Shown here: piece after piece, positions 53,438 to 62,491 of the stretch
Layout of the letters: the number at the start of each line of letters is the position of its first letter
How positions within the stretch are numbered: the first letter of the stretch is position 1
Source of the DNA: Pleomorphovibrio marinus
GTDB lineage: Bacteria > Bacteroidota > Bacteroidia > Cytophagales > Cyclobacteriaceae
Reading direction: 5' to 3'
DNA length: 64,000 bases
NCBI RefSeq assembly: GCF_003347495.1
Contig: NZ_QCXY01000005.1
Location: forward strand, 248,001-312,000
The notes under the pieces: generated by a model
Databases searched by the model: none
What the model was told of the DNA's origin: nothing
The model's input: only the letters and a program-made list of their open reading frames with translations
Program-made: the position numbers and the translations under genes

Positions 53438-54825
53438 GAAAGGAAAAAGACATACTCTTAGGATATTATGGAGATGATTTCACCGGGTCCTCCGATGTTT
53501 TGGAGGTACTCAGTTTACTGGGAATACCCACCATATTATTCCTGGAGGCACCCTCAAAGGAACAGGTAAAAAACTTTCGGTTTAAAAACCAATCCTTGGA
53601 GGCCTTTGGGCAAATTGCATTTGGGGTAGCCGGAATAGCCCGTAGTCTATCTCCCGAAGCCATGAAAAAGGAAATAGATCCCATTTTCAAAAAAATCAGA
53701 GAAATACCCTTTCGGTATTTTCATTATAAGGTTTGCAGCACCTTGGACAGCTCCCCGGATGTGGGAAATATAGGTACTGCCATGGAGGTAGGGGAAAAAT
53801 ATTTTCCCAGTCCCTTTATCCCCTTGGTAATTGGCTTTCCTACCCTCAACCGCTTTGTGGCATTTGGCCACCTCTTTGCCAGAATCGGAAACACTACCTA
53901 CAGGCTAGATCGGCACCCGGTGATGTCAAGGCATCCCATCACTCCCATGAACGAAAGCGAAATTCGTTTGCACCTAAAAAAGCAGATGGACCGTCCCATG
54001 GAACTGGTGGAATTACAGGACCTTGAAAATCTGCCCCTCAAAAAACCGCAGGAATTGTTGGAGCTTCCCAAAAACGAGGATCCAGCCCCACTAATCCTTT
54101 TCGACACCGTAGAAAACGACCACCTCAACCCTATTGGACAATGGATGCATCAACACTGCCTGCAGCAACACCAATTATTGCTGGGCTCCTCGGCCATGGA
54201 GTATGCCTTGGGAAGGGTGTATGGCAACGAAAATAAAGTGAAATCCCCTCCCAAAGAAATACTTCCTTTGCTGGTGGTGGCGGGAAGTTGTGCGCAAAAC
54301 ACTGCCGACCAGATCCTGCATGCGGAGAAGGTGGGCTTTCAATTAATCAAAATGGAGGTAAAAAGGTTGTATCAGCCTGAAGAAAAGCAGGCGGAAATCC
54401 ATCGTGTAACCCAAGAGGGCCTTGCAGCCCTAAAGGCAAATAAGAACACGGTCATTTACTCGGCGTTGGGGCCGGAAGACCCCCAGGTAAAATCCACCTT
54501 GACAGCCAGCTACGCCAAGGAAAATCCACAGGCCATAGCCATTGCCCAGGCAGCCATCACCAAGCAAATTGTGGAGCAGTTCCACTTAAAACGCCTGGTA
54601 ACTGCTGGGGGAGACACCTCGGGCTATATATTAAAGGCACTGGGAATAGAGGCCTTTGAGTTCACTGGGGAACTGTCACCGGGAGCACCTTTGTGCATTG
54701 CCCATGGCAAAAACAAGCGGGTGGACGGCATGGAGATCGCCATTAAGGGCGGTCAAAACGGCAACCACCGCTACTTTGAATACGCCCAAAAAGGGGGTGT
54801 TGTAAATGAAGAAAATCAATTGTAA
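53434..54825 (+). CDS. oiaK: Four-carbon acid sugar kinase family, probable 3-oxo-isoapionate kinase
   Basis: 463 aa, DUF1537-type. The N-terminal sugar-binding domain starts with LGYYGDDFTGSSDVLE (the DDFTG motif), and a C-terminal nucleotide-binding domain has LVVAGSCAQNTADQI and LVTAGGDTSGYILKALG. Members phosphorylate acid sugars at the expense of ATP. OiaK makes 3-oxo-isoapionate-4-phosphate, the substrate of the RuBisCO-like enzyme next door, which is the reason for the call. A gap of 38 bp follows before the next gene. Confidence 0.8.
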   Translation: MRKEKDILLGYYGDDFTGSSDVLEVLSLLGIPTILFLEAPSKEQVKNFRFKNQSLEAFGQIAFGVAGIARSLSPEAMKKEIDPIFKKIREIPFRYFHYKVCSTLDSSPDVGNIGTAMEVGEKYFPSPFIPLVIGFPTLNRFVAFGHLFARIGNTTYRLDRHPVMSRHPITPMNESEIRLHLKKQMDRPMELVELQDLENLPLKKPQELLELPKNEDPAPLILFDTVENDHLNPIGQWMHQHCLQQHQLLLGSSAMEYALGRVYGNENKVKSPPKEILPLLVVAGSCAQNTADQILHAEKVGFQLIKMEVKRLYQPEEKQAEIHRVTQEGLAALKANKNTVIYSALGPEDPQVKSTLTASYAKENPQAIAIAQAAITKQIVEQFHLKRLVTAGGDTSGYILKALGIEAFEFTGELSPGAPLCIAHGKNKRVDGMEIAIKGGQNGNHRYFEYAQKGGVVNEENQL

Positions 54826-54863
54826 ACTGCGGCAGAAAGCCGCTAAAAATAGAAAAACCAACC

Positions 54864-55697
54864 ATGAAGACTAAAGTGACATTGATAGGTGCCGGAGGTA
54901 AAATGGGTGTGAGACTCAGCAACAACCTAAAAGACCATCCGGAATATGAAACTTCCTACCTGGAAGTAAGTGAGGCCGGCCTGGAAAGGATGAAATCCAT
55001 AGGCATTAGCCCCAGCAAAGCTGAAGACTGCATTCCTGATGCCGACCTGGTCATTTATGCCGTACCGGATGTGGCCATTGGCAAAGTTACCGCCAACTAT
55101 GTTCCTCAAATGAAGGCAGGGTCCATAGGCATGTTCTTAGACCCGGCCGCCCCTTTGGCAGGGCATCTTGCCCAGCGGGAAGACATCAGCTATTTCGCCT
55201 CCCACCCCTGCCACCCTTCCGTATTCAATTGGGAGCCTAATGAAAAAGACCATTACGACTATTTTGGAGGGATTGCGGCAAAGCAGAGTATAGTATGCGC
55301 CTTGATACAAGGACCCAAGGAGCATTACGAAGTAGGGGAAAAAGTAGCCAAAATAATCTATGGCCCCGTAAATAAATCCATTAAGGTGACCATTGAGCAA
55401 ATGGGGATCCTAGAACCAGCTCTTTCAGAGACATTCTGTGGGGCTATGATTACGGCACTGAAAGAAGGCGCGGACGCTGCCATTGCCCAAGGGGTTCCTG
55501 AAGAGGCAGTTTTTGAATTTTTGATGGGCCACATCAACATAGAATTGGCCTTGCTGTTCAACCAACTTCCTGGGGGGAAATTCTCCGATGCCGCGATCAA
55601 GGCAATTGAGATTGGCAAAAAGAAAATCTTCAAAGATAACTGGAAAGAGATTTTTGAACCTGAATCCGTAAAAGAACAAATTAAAGCAATCACCTAA
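54864..55697 (+). CDS. apnO: Probable D-apionate oxidoisomerase
   Basis: 277 aa. An N-terminal Rossmann fold (TLIGAGGKMGVRLSNN) and a C-terminal helical domain like the phosphogluconate dehydrogenase C-terminal family (FCGAMITALKEGADAAIAQG, MGHINIELALLFNQ). Apionate oxidoisomerase oxidises D-apionate and moves a carbon group to give 3-oxo-isoapionate. The family plus OiaK and RuBisCO-like neighbours is the published combination for this route. Its stop shares a base with the next start. Confidence 0.78.
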   Translation: MKTKVTLIGAGGKMGVRLSNNLKDHPEYETSYLEVSEAGLERMKSIGISPSKAEDCIPDADLVIYAVPDVAIGKVTANYVPQMKAGSIGMFLDPAAPLAGHLAQREDISYFASHPCHPSVFNWEPNEKDHYDYFGGIAAKQSIVCALIQGPKEHYEVGEKVAKIIYGPVNKSIKVTIEQMGILEPALSETFCGAMITALKEGADAAIAQGVPEEAVFEFLMGHINIELALLFNQLPGGKFSDAAIKAIEIGKKKIFKDNWKEIFEPESVKEQIKAIT

Positions 55698-57352
55698 TGC
55701 GAAAAGGAAATTATTTTCTTCTTGTATTCTTGGCATTCTGTATGGGATGTGAGGATGAGACATTTATAGAAACTGTGGGACAATGGGAACGCTATGAAAT
55801 CAGCCTAACGGCAGATGGTAGTTACCAGAACCCCTATGTAGATGTAGATCTATTTGCCGTTTTTACCGACGAAAATGGGGAAAGCTATAAACGCCCCGCG
55901 TTTTGGGATGGGGAAAACAATTGGAAAATTAGATTTGCCCCTCCCGAGGCTGACCACACCTACTCTTGGGAAACCTTTGCGAATGTAAAGGATAATGGAC
56001 TGGATGGAAAGATGGGCAAAGTTTTTTCCTCTCCCTATCGAGGGGAAAACGAGCTATTGCAAAAAGGATTTCTCACCCTTTCTGAGGGAAAAAGAAATGT
56101 GGTACACCGAGACGGCAGCCCCTTTCTTTTGGTCGGTGACACCCCATGGGCACTGCCCTTTCGGGGCACCACAAGTTCGGTGAGCACCTATGCCAAGGAT
56201 AGGCAGGAAAAAGGTTTCAATGCTGCGCTGCTAATGACGGTACAGCCTGACCAAGGCGTAGAAGGACCAGACAGCCGGGAAGAGGATGGGGGGTTTGGCA
56301 GGGGTTTTCATGATTTAAAGGATGGTCACCTCAATGACCTCAATCCAGCTTATTTTCAACTATTGGATGAGCTTTTGGATATTTTGCATGCGCATGAAAT
56401 CGTCCCGGTACTCCAACCTGTGTTTCAGGGATATGGATGGAAAGGAAAAAATGCCCTAGGCAAAAACCCCGTTCCCGAGGAATATGTGAGGTACACCAAA
56501 TATCTGTTGGCCAGGTATGGTGCGATGCCGGTAATGTACCTGGTATCAGCGGACGGTCACGGAAAGGAACCAGGCATAAAAGAGACCGGTGAAATGCTAA
56601 TGGAATGGGATGCCTATGCACAGCCTAGAGGTATTCATTACAATCCCTTCGACGAGGCCCCTCCTACTGGCTATACCGGAGATCCGGATAATTTTCCCAA
56701 ACATGGAAACAAGTCCTACCAGGAAGAGGAATGGTTGGACTTCCAATGGTGCCAAACAGGTCACGCCGGTGAGCATATCCTGCATAAGGTAGAAAGAATG
56801 TACCATAACTCCCCCACCAAGGCTGTTGCTAACGGGGAGCCTACCTACGAACGCATTGGTGACCCCGATAAAGCCACGGGTTGGTGGCAAGGCCATGAAG
56901 CCTGGTCCCAATGGACCTCAGGTGGCACTATGGGTGTGGTGTATGGTGCCGCTGGGCTTTGGAACTGGAAATTAAGAACAGAGGAACCCGATTTTGCGGA
57001 TTGGTCCACCACTAATGCATCCTGGGAAGAGGCAACCCAATTTGAGGGTAGTGTTTACCCTGGGATTTTAGGCAAAACCCTTGAGGGATATGATATTGCC
57101 GATATTGAAATTTCGGATCAGGAAGCATCTGGGGCAAAGGTGCTCCAAAAAGAGAACTCCCTTTTTGTGGCTTACCTTCCCAAGGGTGGAGATCTTACCT
57201 TAATGGGCATCAAAGAAAACCTGCCTGTGGTCTTTGTGGATCCCAAGACCGGGGATAGTAACTCTCAAGACCCTACTACAGGCGAGGTAAAACAGACCTT
57301 TTCTTTACCGGATGACGAACCTTGGGTAGTACTTATTGGAGAAAAAAAATAG
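55697..57352 (+). CDS. GH140-like apiosidase lipoprotein (DUF5060/DUF4038)
   Basis: 551 aa. A lipoprotein signal (FLLVFLAFCMGC, Cys18) is followed by a DUF5060-like beta domain (about 28-115), a DUF4038 barrel (about 130-450: FLLVGDTPWALPFR, VLQPVFQGYGWKG, LVSADGHGKE, AVANGEPTYE) and a C-terminal beta domain. The Asp in SADGH and Glu in NGEPTYE are in places suiting the two catalytic residues of GH140, which removes apiose from rhamnogalacturonan-II side chains or apiosides. Exported to the cell surface or periplasm, it would feed the operon. Confidence 0.83.
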   Translation: MRKGNYFLLVFLAFCMGCEDETFIETVGQWERYEISLTADGSYQNPYVDVDLFAVFTDENGESYKRPAFWDGENNWKIRFAPPEADHTYSWETFANVKDNGLDGKMGKVFSSPYRGENELLQKGFLTLSEGKRNVVHRDGSPFLLVGDTPWALPFRGTTSSVSTYAKDRQEKGFNAALLMTVQPDQGVEGPDSREEDGGFGRGFHDLKDGHLNDLNPAYFQLLDELLDILHAHEIVPVLQPVFQGYGWKGKNALGKNPVPEEYVRYTKYLLARYGAMPVMYLVSADGHGKEPGIKETGEMLMEWDAYAQPRGIHYNPFDEAPPTGYTGDPDNFPKHGNKSYQEEEWLDFQWCQTGHAGEHILHKVERMYHNSPTKAVANGEPTYERIGDPDKATGWWQGHEAWSQWTSGGTMGVVYGAAGLWNWKLRTEEPDFADWSTTNASWEEATQFEGSVYPGILGKTLEGYDIADIEISDQEASGAKVLQKENSLFVAYLPKGGDLTLMGIKENLPVVFVDPKTGDSNSQDPTTGEVKQTFSLPDDEPWVVLIGEKK

Positions 57353-57357
57353 CCAAA

Positions 57358-59124
57358 ATGACCAGAAAAAAACTGAAAGCAGGCCAATTATCCCTATGGT
57401 ATGAAAACGGTTTTCTCCGATACATCAATTGTGGGGAGCAAGAAGTCATCCGAATGATCAACCATGCTTTAAGGGATCATAATTGGGGAACAATCCCTAT
57501 GAAAATAGAAGAGGAAGAGATAAAAGAAGACAAAGATACCTTTCAAATCAACTATAAGGCCACCTTTCAACAGGAGGGCATCTCCTTTGCGCTGAAATGT
57601 GAGATCAAAGGCAATTCTGACAGTTCCCTGAACTTTACCTATACGGGAAAAGCATTGACCAGCTTCAGAAGAAACAGGATAGGCTTCACCGTGCTGCACC
57701 CAGTGGAACCTTGTGTGGGCAACCCCATCAGCATCACACACACAGATGGAAGCACTACGGATAGCCATTTCCCCGTACAAATCAGCCCCCACCAACCCTT
57801 TATGGATATAAAGGAAATGCACTGGGGTCTTGAAAAGGGTATTAAAGCCAGTCTCTTGTTTAAAGGGGATATTTTCGAGACGGAGGATCAAAGGAACTGG
57901 ACAGATGCTTCCTACAAGACCTACTGCACCCCTCTTGGCTTGCCCTTTCCCGTACTACTCAATAAAGGAGAGGAAGTCAATCAGCGCATCCAATTAAAAG
58001 TAAGTATCCCGGAAAACCTTTCCTTAGAAAAGAGGGAAGATAATCCTATAGAGATCCGGGTAGATAATTCATCCCCCTCTCCACTCCCGGAGTTTGGGGT
58101 AATGCTAAGTACCCTAAACGAACCGGAAATAGCCCAAGCGGCACTGCAGGATCTGGGAGTAGAGTACCTGAGAATAGACCTTGAGCTGGACAAAGAGATC
58201 GATGAATCCCCACTGCAACTGAGCAAAGATTTAGGACTTCCTCTGGAATTGGCCATTTTCTCCGATGATCCAGACCTCGCCAAACTAAAGAGGTTAACTT
58301 CGGATGCGGGAGAAATCAAAAGGCTGCTCCTTTTCGGAAACCAGGTAAAAGTCACACCCTTGGCATGGTTAAATCATCTTCCTGAGTTGAGAAAGGCCTA
58401 TCCCAATGTGCAGATTTATGGCGGCACTGATGCTTTCTTCACAGAGTTGAACAGGGAAAGGGTGGATGCAAGCCAATTGGACGGTGTTTCTTACTCCATC
58501 AACCCCCAAGTACATGCATTTGATGACCAATCCTTGGTGGAGACCCTATCTGCTCAGGCCTATACCGTGGATTCGGCAAAGGACCTTTACCCCAACAAGG
58601 GCATCAACATCAGTCCGGTCAGTTTCCATATGAGGTGGAACCCAAATGCCACTGACCCTGACAAGCCCCTTCGGCACCCCACCCGATGGACGGACGAGCG
58701 GCAGTTTACCCTATTTGGAGCCTTCTGGTTTTTGATCAGTCAAAAGTACCTGCATCAATCAGGGGCGGATCACGCTTGCTACTTCGAATTAAGTGGCGAC
58801 AATGGATGGTACAGACAAATCGGCGAAGGTGCCGAAAAATCCCCGATGTATCCCTTAAGGGATTCCCTAAAACAACTAAAAAAATTGTACCGCAGCACTA
58901 GTTCCCAACCATTACTTGTGGATACCATTGCCTTTGAACAAAATGGGGGAATTTCCCTCTTTGTAGTCAATTGGTCCAATAAGGAAGAGAAAGTACAATT
59001 ACCCGAAGGTTTTATTCCAAAGGAAATGGTCAAAGGGAGTAAATTCGAATGGCAACCCGTATCTTTCCAAGACAGCAGTCTTCCAGCAAATAGTTTAGTT
59101 CATTTTAGTAAAGACGAGATATGA
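57358..59124 (+). CDS. apnL: Probable D-apionolactonase
   Basis: 588 aa from the ATG at 57,358 (MTRKKLKAGQLSLWYENG). The earlier in-frame ATG lies inside the previous gene. No signal peptide, so cytosolic. It has an N-terminal beta domain (about 1-220), a TIM-barrel-like middle (about 245-500: VEYLRIDLELDKE, LLLFGNQVKVTPLAW, INISPVSFHMRWNPN) and a C-terminal beta domain (SLFVVNWSNKEE). Three domains and this length fit the apionate lactonase family, which opens D-apionolactone to D-apionate. Called from that and from the operon. Confidence 0.7.
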   Translation: MTRKKLKAGQLSLWYENGFLRYINCGEQEVIRMINHALRDHNWGTIPMKIEEEEIKEDKDTFQINYKATFQQEGISFALKCEIKGNSDSSLNFTYTGKALTSFRRNRIGFTVLHPVEPCVGNPISITHTDGSTTDSHFPVQISPHQPFMDIKEMHWGLEKGIKASLLFKGDIFETEDQRNWTDASYKTYCTPLGLPFPVLLNKGEEVNQRIQLKVSIPENLSLEKREDNPIEIRVDNSSPSPLPEFGVMLSTLNEPEIAQAALQDLGVEYLRIDLELDKEIDESPLQLSKDLGLPLELAIFSDDPDLAKLKRLTSDAGEIKRLLLFGNQVKVTPLAWLNHLPELRKAYPNVQIYGGTDAFFTELNRERVDASQLDGVSYSINPQVHAFDDQSLVETLSAQAYTVDSAKDLYPNKGINISPVSFHMRWNPNATDPDKPLRHPTRWTDERQFTLFGAFWFLISQKYLHQSGADHACYFELSGDNGWYRQIGEGAEKSPMYPLRDSLKQLKKLYRSTSSQPLLVDTIAFEQNGGISLFVVNWSNKEEKVQLPEGFIPKEMVKGSKFEWQPVSFQDSSLPANSLVHFSKDEI

Positions 59125-60098
59125 ATAAGGTCCTGATAATTTTATTTTCGTTAGTATTAATGGTGGGAATGGCAAAGGGTCAGTCTGCTAAATACCATGG
59201 AGAAAAAACTGTGGTTCCAAAGGTCCCGCCGAAAGGCGAAAGGATTCCTCTTATCATTGTCAGTGATGCCACCAATGAAATTGATGACATTTGGGCCATT
59301 GCATTGGCCCTTTCCTATCCGGAGCGTTTTGATATTAAGGGCTTTGTGGGAAGCAACTACGACCACACCCACCAGGGGGTGGGCACCAAAAGTGTTTGGC
59401 TATCGGTAAAAGAAATCTTCACCATCCTGGAAAAAGCAGGCATGGGAGGTGAGTTTCCGGTATTTCCGGGCGGCCATCCTTTGCGTTACGAGTTCGAGCC
59501 TGCCAGCAGTGAGGGCATAGATTTTATCGTGGAAGAGGCTATGAAACACACCGCAGAAAAACCCCTTTGGGTAGTAGGGTTAGGCTCTGCCACAGACCTG
59601 GCCTCCGCCTATTTGAAAGAACCCGCCATTCAGGATAGGGTGGTTATGTTTTGGCATGCGCGTACCGAAAACACCTGGCCAGAAAGGGCAATAAACTACA
59701 ATATCAAAGGAGATTTACAAGCTGCCATGATGATGTTTCATGCCCCCTTTCCATTGGTTCTTTTTGATACAGGAACCCACTTGACCGCAGGTCCTCTGGA
59801 GGAGACAGAAAGAGAAGTGAAACCCCATGGGGCCTTGGGGGAATATCTGTATGAGTATAGAAAAAAGCACCCCTATTACCTCAGGGAGGACAAAGGATAT
59901 TTTGATATGGGTGACATTGCAGCCTTATTGGATCCTGATCTTGCCACCTGGGAGGAAATTGAATGCCCCACTGTCAATTACTATATGGATTACAACTTTG
60001 AAAAAACCAACGGGAAGATCCTTAGGTGCAAGTACATAGACAGGGATGGGGTCTTCCAGCTTTTCTACGAGGGATTAGCCCGACAATTCGGCGATTGA
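59121..60098 (+). CDS. Secreted nucleoside-hydrolase-like protein
   Basis: 325 aa. A signal peptide of about 20 residues (VLIILFSLVLMVGMAKGQ). The N-terminal metal loop SDATNEIDDIWAIALAL (about 48-64) replaces the usual DTDPGxDDA of inosine/uridine hydrolases but keeps the final Asp pair. GLGSATDLASAY and INYNIKGDLQAA fit the fold. As last gene of the apiose operon (4-bp overlap) and exported, it may cut a glycosidic bond in an apiose-containing compound rather than a nucleoside. This is inference. Confidence 0.72.
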   Translation: MNKVLIILFSLVLMVGMAKGQSAKYHGEKTVVPKVPPKGERIPLIIVSDATNEIDDIWAIALALSYPERFDIKGFVGSNYDHTHQGVGTKSVWLSVKEIFTILEKAGMGGEFPVFPGGHPLRYEFEPASSEGIDFIVEEAMKHTAEKPLWVVGLGSATDLASAYLKEPAIQDRVVMFWHARTENTWPERAINYNIKGDLQAAMMMFHAPFPLVLFDTGTHLTAGPLEETEREVKPHGALGEYLYEYRKKHPYYLREDKGYFDMGDIAALLDPDLATWEEIECPTVNYYMDYNFEKTNGKILRCKYIDRDGVFQLFYEGLARQFGD

Positions 60099-60402
60099 TC
60101 CAAATTAAGGTCCGATACACAAAACCATTGAGAGCTTCTTTGGACCTAGAGAGCTTCCTCCTATCTTGTTTTCACCAATCCCTTTTTTCACAAAACCCGC
60201 TGCGATCGTTACGATCCCCTTTGCGCCCGTTTCGAGAAAAACGTTTAACCCCGAATACAAATACGGGTTCCTAAAAACACAAAGGTCGAGGACGCCATCT
60301 ATTTGAAAAATTTCACGCTTGCAAGATGATGGGTTTCTTTCTACTTTTATTTCCGTTGGGCTCCAGCCGCTCAGGAGGGGGTAAAACCTATTTATATCAG
60401 TA
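60099..60402. other. Intergenic stretch after the apiose operon
   Basis: About 300 bp without a gene or a clear terminator hairpin. Short AT-poor patches and a TATTTATAT box near 60,390 just before the next GTG start are the only notable points. Confidence 0.4.
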
Positions 60403-61434
60403 GTGAAGGATAACAGAAAAACCGAATATTGCCTCAACTGTGAACAGGACCTGTCACAGGGTGAAGACTATTGCCCCTCCTGCGGGCAAGAAAACAAAAT
60501 CCAAAAAGTGCCGATTGGGGTGTTTTTGGAGGATTTAATTGCAAGCATCCTGAGTTTTGACGGAAGGTTCCTGAGGACTCTGGGACCCTTTTTCTTCCAA
60601 CCGGGCAAACTGACCATGACCTTCAACAAGGGGCAGCGGAAAAAATACACGCACCCAATACGGCTTTACCTCTTTAGCTCCCTATTTTATTTCTTTATCA
60701 TAGGACTAGTGATTCCAGCAAATATCCTGGATGATATACTTTCCCAAGACATTACCCTTTATGAAGATGAAACCGGAGGCTTAGATGAACTTTCACCGGG
60801 AGAACGGGCTGAGTTGGATTCAGTTCTGGAATTTGGGAGCAGGAATATTCCATTTTTTCCAACATCCGAGAAAACAAATAGGAAGGACACTTTAAAGAAA
60901 AAAGTCACTTGGAAAGAATTGCGTTTCCTTTCTCTGGATAAGGAGATCAGCAACCAGGAATTTGCCACTTCTTTGAGCCAAAGTTATTTCCACATTGACC
61001 TGCCCATAGGCATAGAAAAAAAGAGGAACTTTGTCGCCAATAGTAACCTCTTTATCGTGCAGTCTGCAAAGAACCTGCCTTTGATGATGTTTGCCCTGCT
61101 GCCCTTTTTTGCGTTGCTCTTGAAAATACTTTTTTACAATGCGAAGTTGTACTACATAGAACACCTGATCCATGGCCTTCACCTACATGCCCTGGCATAT
61201 GTGGTGTATGGATTTTCTATCCTACTGTTTCTAATCCTCGGGCAATCCGATTTTCTTCCCATTCAGTATAGTTTCTATCTAGTATCCCTTTTTGCTTTTA
61301 TCTCCATCTGGCGGGTACACAAGCAACATTGGCTCAGCACCCTGTTCAAATTCTTGGTCCTGGGGTTTTTGTATATAAGCATTTTAATTTTTGGGGTATT
61401 GACGGAGCTATACCTATCCGTGTTGCTGCTCTGA
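60403..61434 (+). CDS. DUF3667 membrane protein with zinc ribbon
   Basis: 343 aa, GTG start at 60,403. An N-terminal zinc ribbon YCLNCEQDLSQGEDYCPSCGQEN (two C-x2-C pairs, about residues 8-28; shown in part of the motif) is followed by a helix near 90 (LYLFSSLFYFFIIGLVI) and four C-terminal membrane helices (about 220-340). FDGRFLRTLGPFFFQPGKL before the first helix is the hallmark of DUF3667, a common Bacteroidota family of unknown function. An 80-residue charged loop faces the other side of the membrane. Confidence 0.85.
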   Translation: MKDNRKTEYCLNCEQDLSQGEDYCPSCGQENKIQKVPIGVFLEDLIASILSFDGRFLRTLGPFFFQPGKLTMTFNKGQRKKYTHPIRLYLFSSLFYFFIIGLVIPANILDDILSQDITLYEDETGGLDELSPGERAELDSVLEFGSRNIPFFPTSEKTNRKDTLKKKVTWKELRFLSLDKEISNQEFATSLSQSYFHIDLPIGIEKKRNFVANSNLFIVQSAKNLPLMMFALLPFFALLLKILFYNAKLYYIEHLIHGLHLHALAYVVYGFSILLFLILGQSDFLPIQYSFYLVSLFAFISIWRVHKQHWLSTLFKFLVLGFLYISILIFGVLTELYLSVLLL

Positions 61435-61452
61435 CCCTAAACTCACAAAGTC

Positions 61453-62325
61453 TTAAAAACCAAACCCATGTACAGGGGCACCTTTTACGGGCATTTTGCA
61501 GTAAAAAACCGAGCCACTTTCTGGGTATTTTTCCAGTTGATCCTTCCCCAGGTTTTCGCGGGCCGTTGTGATGATAAGGTGATCATTTTCTGGACCTCCA
61601 AAGGCACAGGAGGTCACGTGGGGAGCTTCCACCTCAATTTTTTCGAAATTTTCTCCGGTTTTAGGATTCCATGCAAAAACACCGCTGCCACCGTAATGGC
61701 CTACCCAGAGGTTTCCTTCGGTATCGGCACACATGCCATCAGGGGTTCCCATTTCCTCAGGTACCTTTACCACAACTTCCCTAAATTGGATATCCCCTGA
61801 GGCCTCCTCAAAATCATAGGCCTTGATTTCCCTGCTGGGACTGTCGATATAATAGAGAGTTTTACCATCCAGGGACCAAGCAAGTCCATTAGAAACGGTG
61901 ACCGGGGCAATTTTGGATTGTGGAATTAAGGTTTTATCGAAACAAAAGAGGCTACCGGCACCTTTTTCCATCTTCACGCTCATAGTCCCCGCCCAAAGCC
62001 TGCCCATGGCATCACATGCCCCATCGTTAAACCGATTCAAAGGCTTATCCTCCTCCACCTGCGCCAACCAGTCCAATGCTTCGGTATCTGGATGGAAGCG
62101 GGCCAATTTGGCATCTAGGGCCAGTATTAGACTTCCTTTTTGATCCGGGATCACCAGGGTAAGCCTATTTGGAAAGGTCCAGGTTTTCACCTTTTGGTCA
62201 TTCCATCCATATCGGTACAAAATCCCCTTTTCGATATCCACCCACAGGTAGGATTGCCATGCTGTATGCCAATAGGGCCCTTCGGCCAATATCCCCTTAC
62301 AGGGGTATAGTAAGGAAGCTATCAT
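61453..62325 (-). CDS. SMP-30/gluconolactonase/LRE-family lactonase
   Basis: 290 aa, six-bladed beta-propeller. Metal-binding residues are visible: Glu in GILAEGPYWHT (about 15), Asn in RFNDGACDAMGRLWAGTM (about 100), Asn in TVSNGLAWSLDG (about 146) and Asp in TPDGMCADTEGNLWVG (about 197). Such enzymes hydrolyse aldonolactones with calcium or zinc. No signal peptide. It faces the apiose region from the opposite strand, so a role in sugar-lactone opening is possible but not shown. Confidence 0.88.
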   Translation of the reverse strand: MIASLLYPCKGILAEGPYWHTAWQSYLWVDIEKGILYRYGWNDQKVKTWTFPNRLTLVIPDQKGSLILALDAKLARFHPDTEALDWLAQVEEDKPLNRFNDGACDAMGRLWAGTMSVKMEKGAGSLFCFDKTLIPQSKIAPVTVSNGLAWSLDGKTLYYIDSPSREIKAYDFEEASGDIQFREVVVKVPEEMGTPDGMCADTEGNLWVGHYGGSGVFAWNPKTGENFEKIEVEAPHVTSCAFGGPENDHLIITTARENLGKDQLEKYPESGSVFYCKMPVKGAPVHGFGF

Positions 62326-62459
62326 AATAATCTTAGGGTTTTGAAGGTTTCATTTACTGTATTCTCAAGATCAAAACTACAAATTCCCCGCCAATTCCTA
62401 AAAAGGTAATTTATGGAGGGTTATCCCCTGTTTTAGAATGTACCGTTAGGAAAAATGGT

Positions 62460-62467
62460 TATATTTG
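62460..62467 (+). promoter_or_regulatory. Bacteroidota-type -7 promoter element
   Basis: TATATTTG fits the TAnnTTTG consensus of the Bacteroidota primary sigma factor and ends 24 bp before the peptidase ATG. A clear -33 TTG is not obvious. Confidence 0.5.
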
Positions 62468-62491
62468 AGGTTTAACCCATTCTGAACTTTC

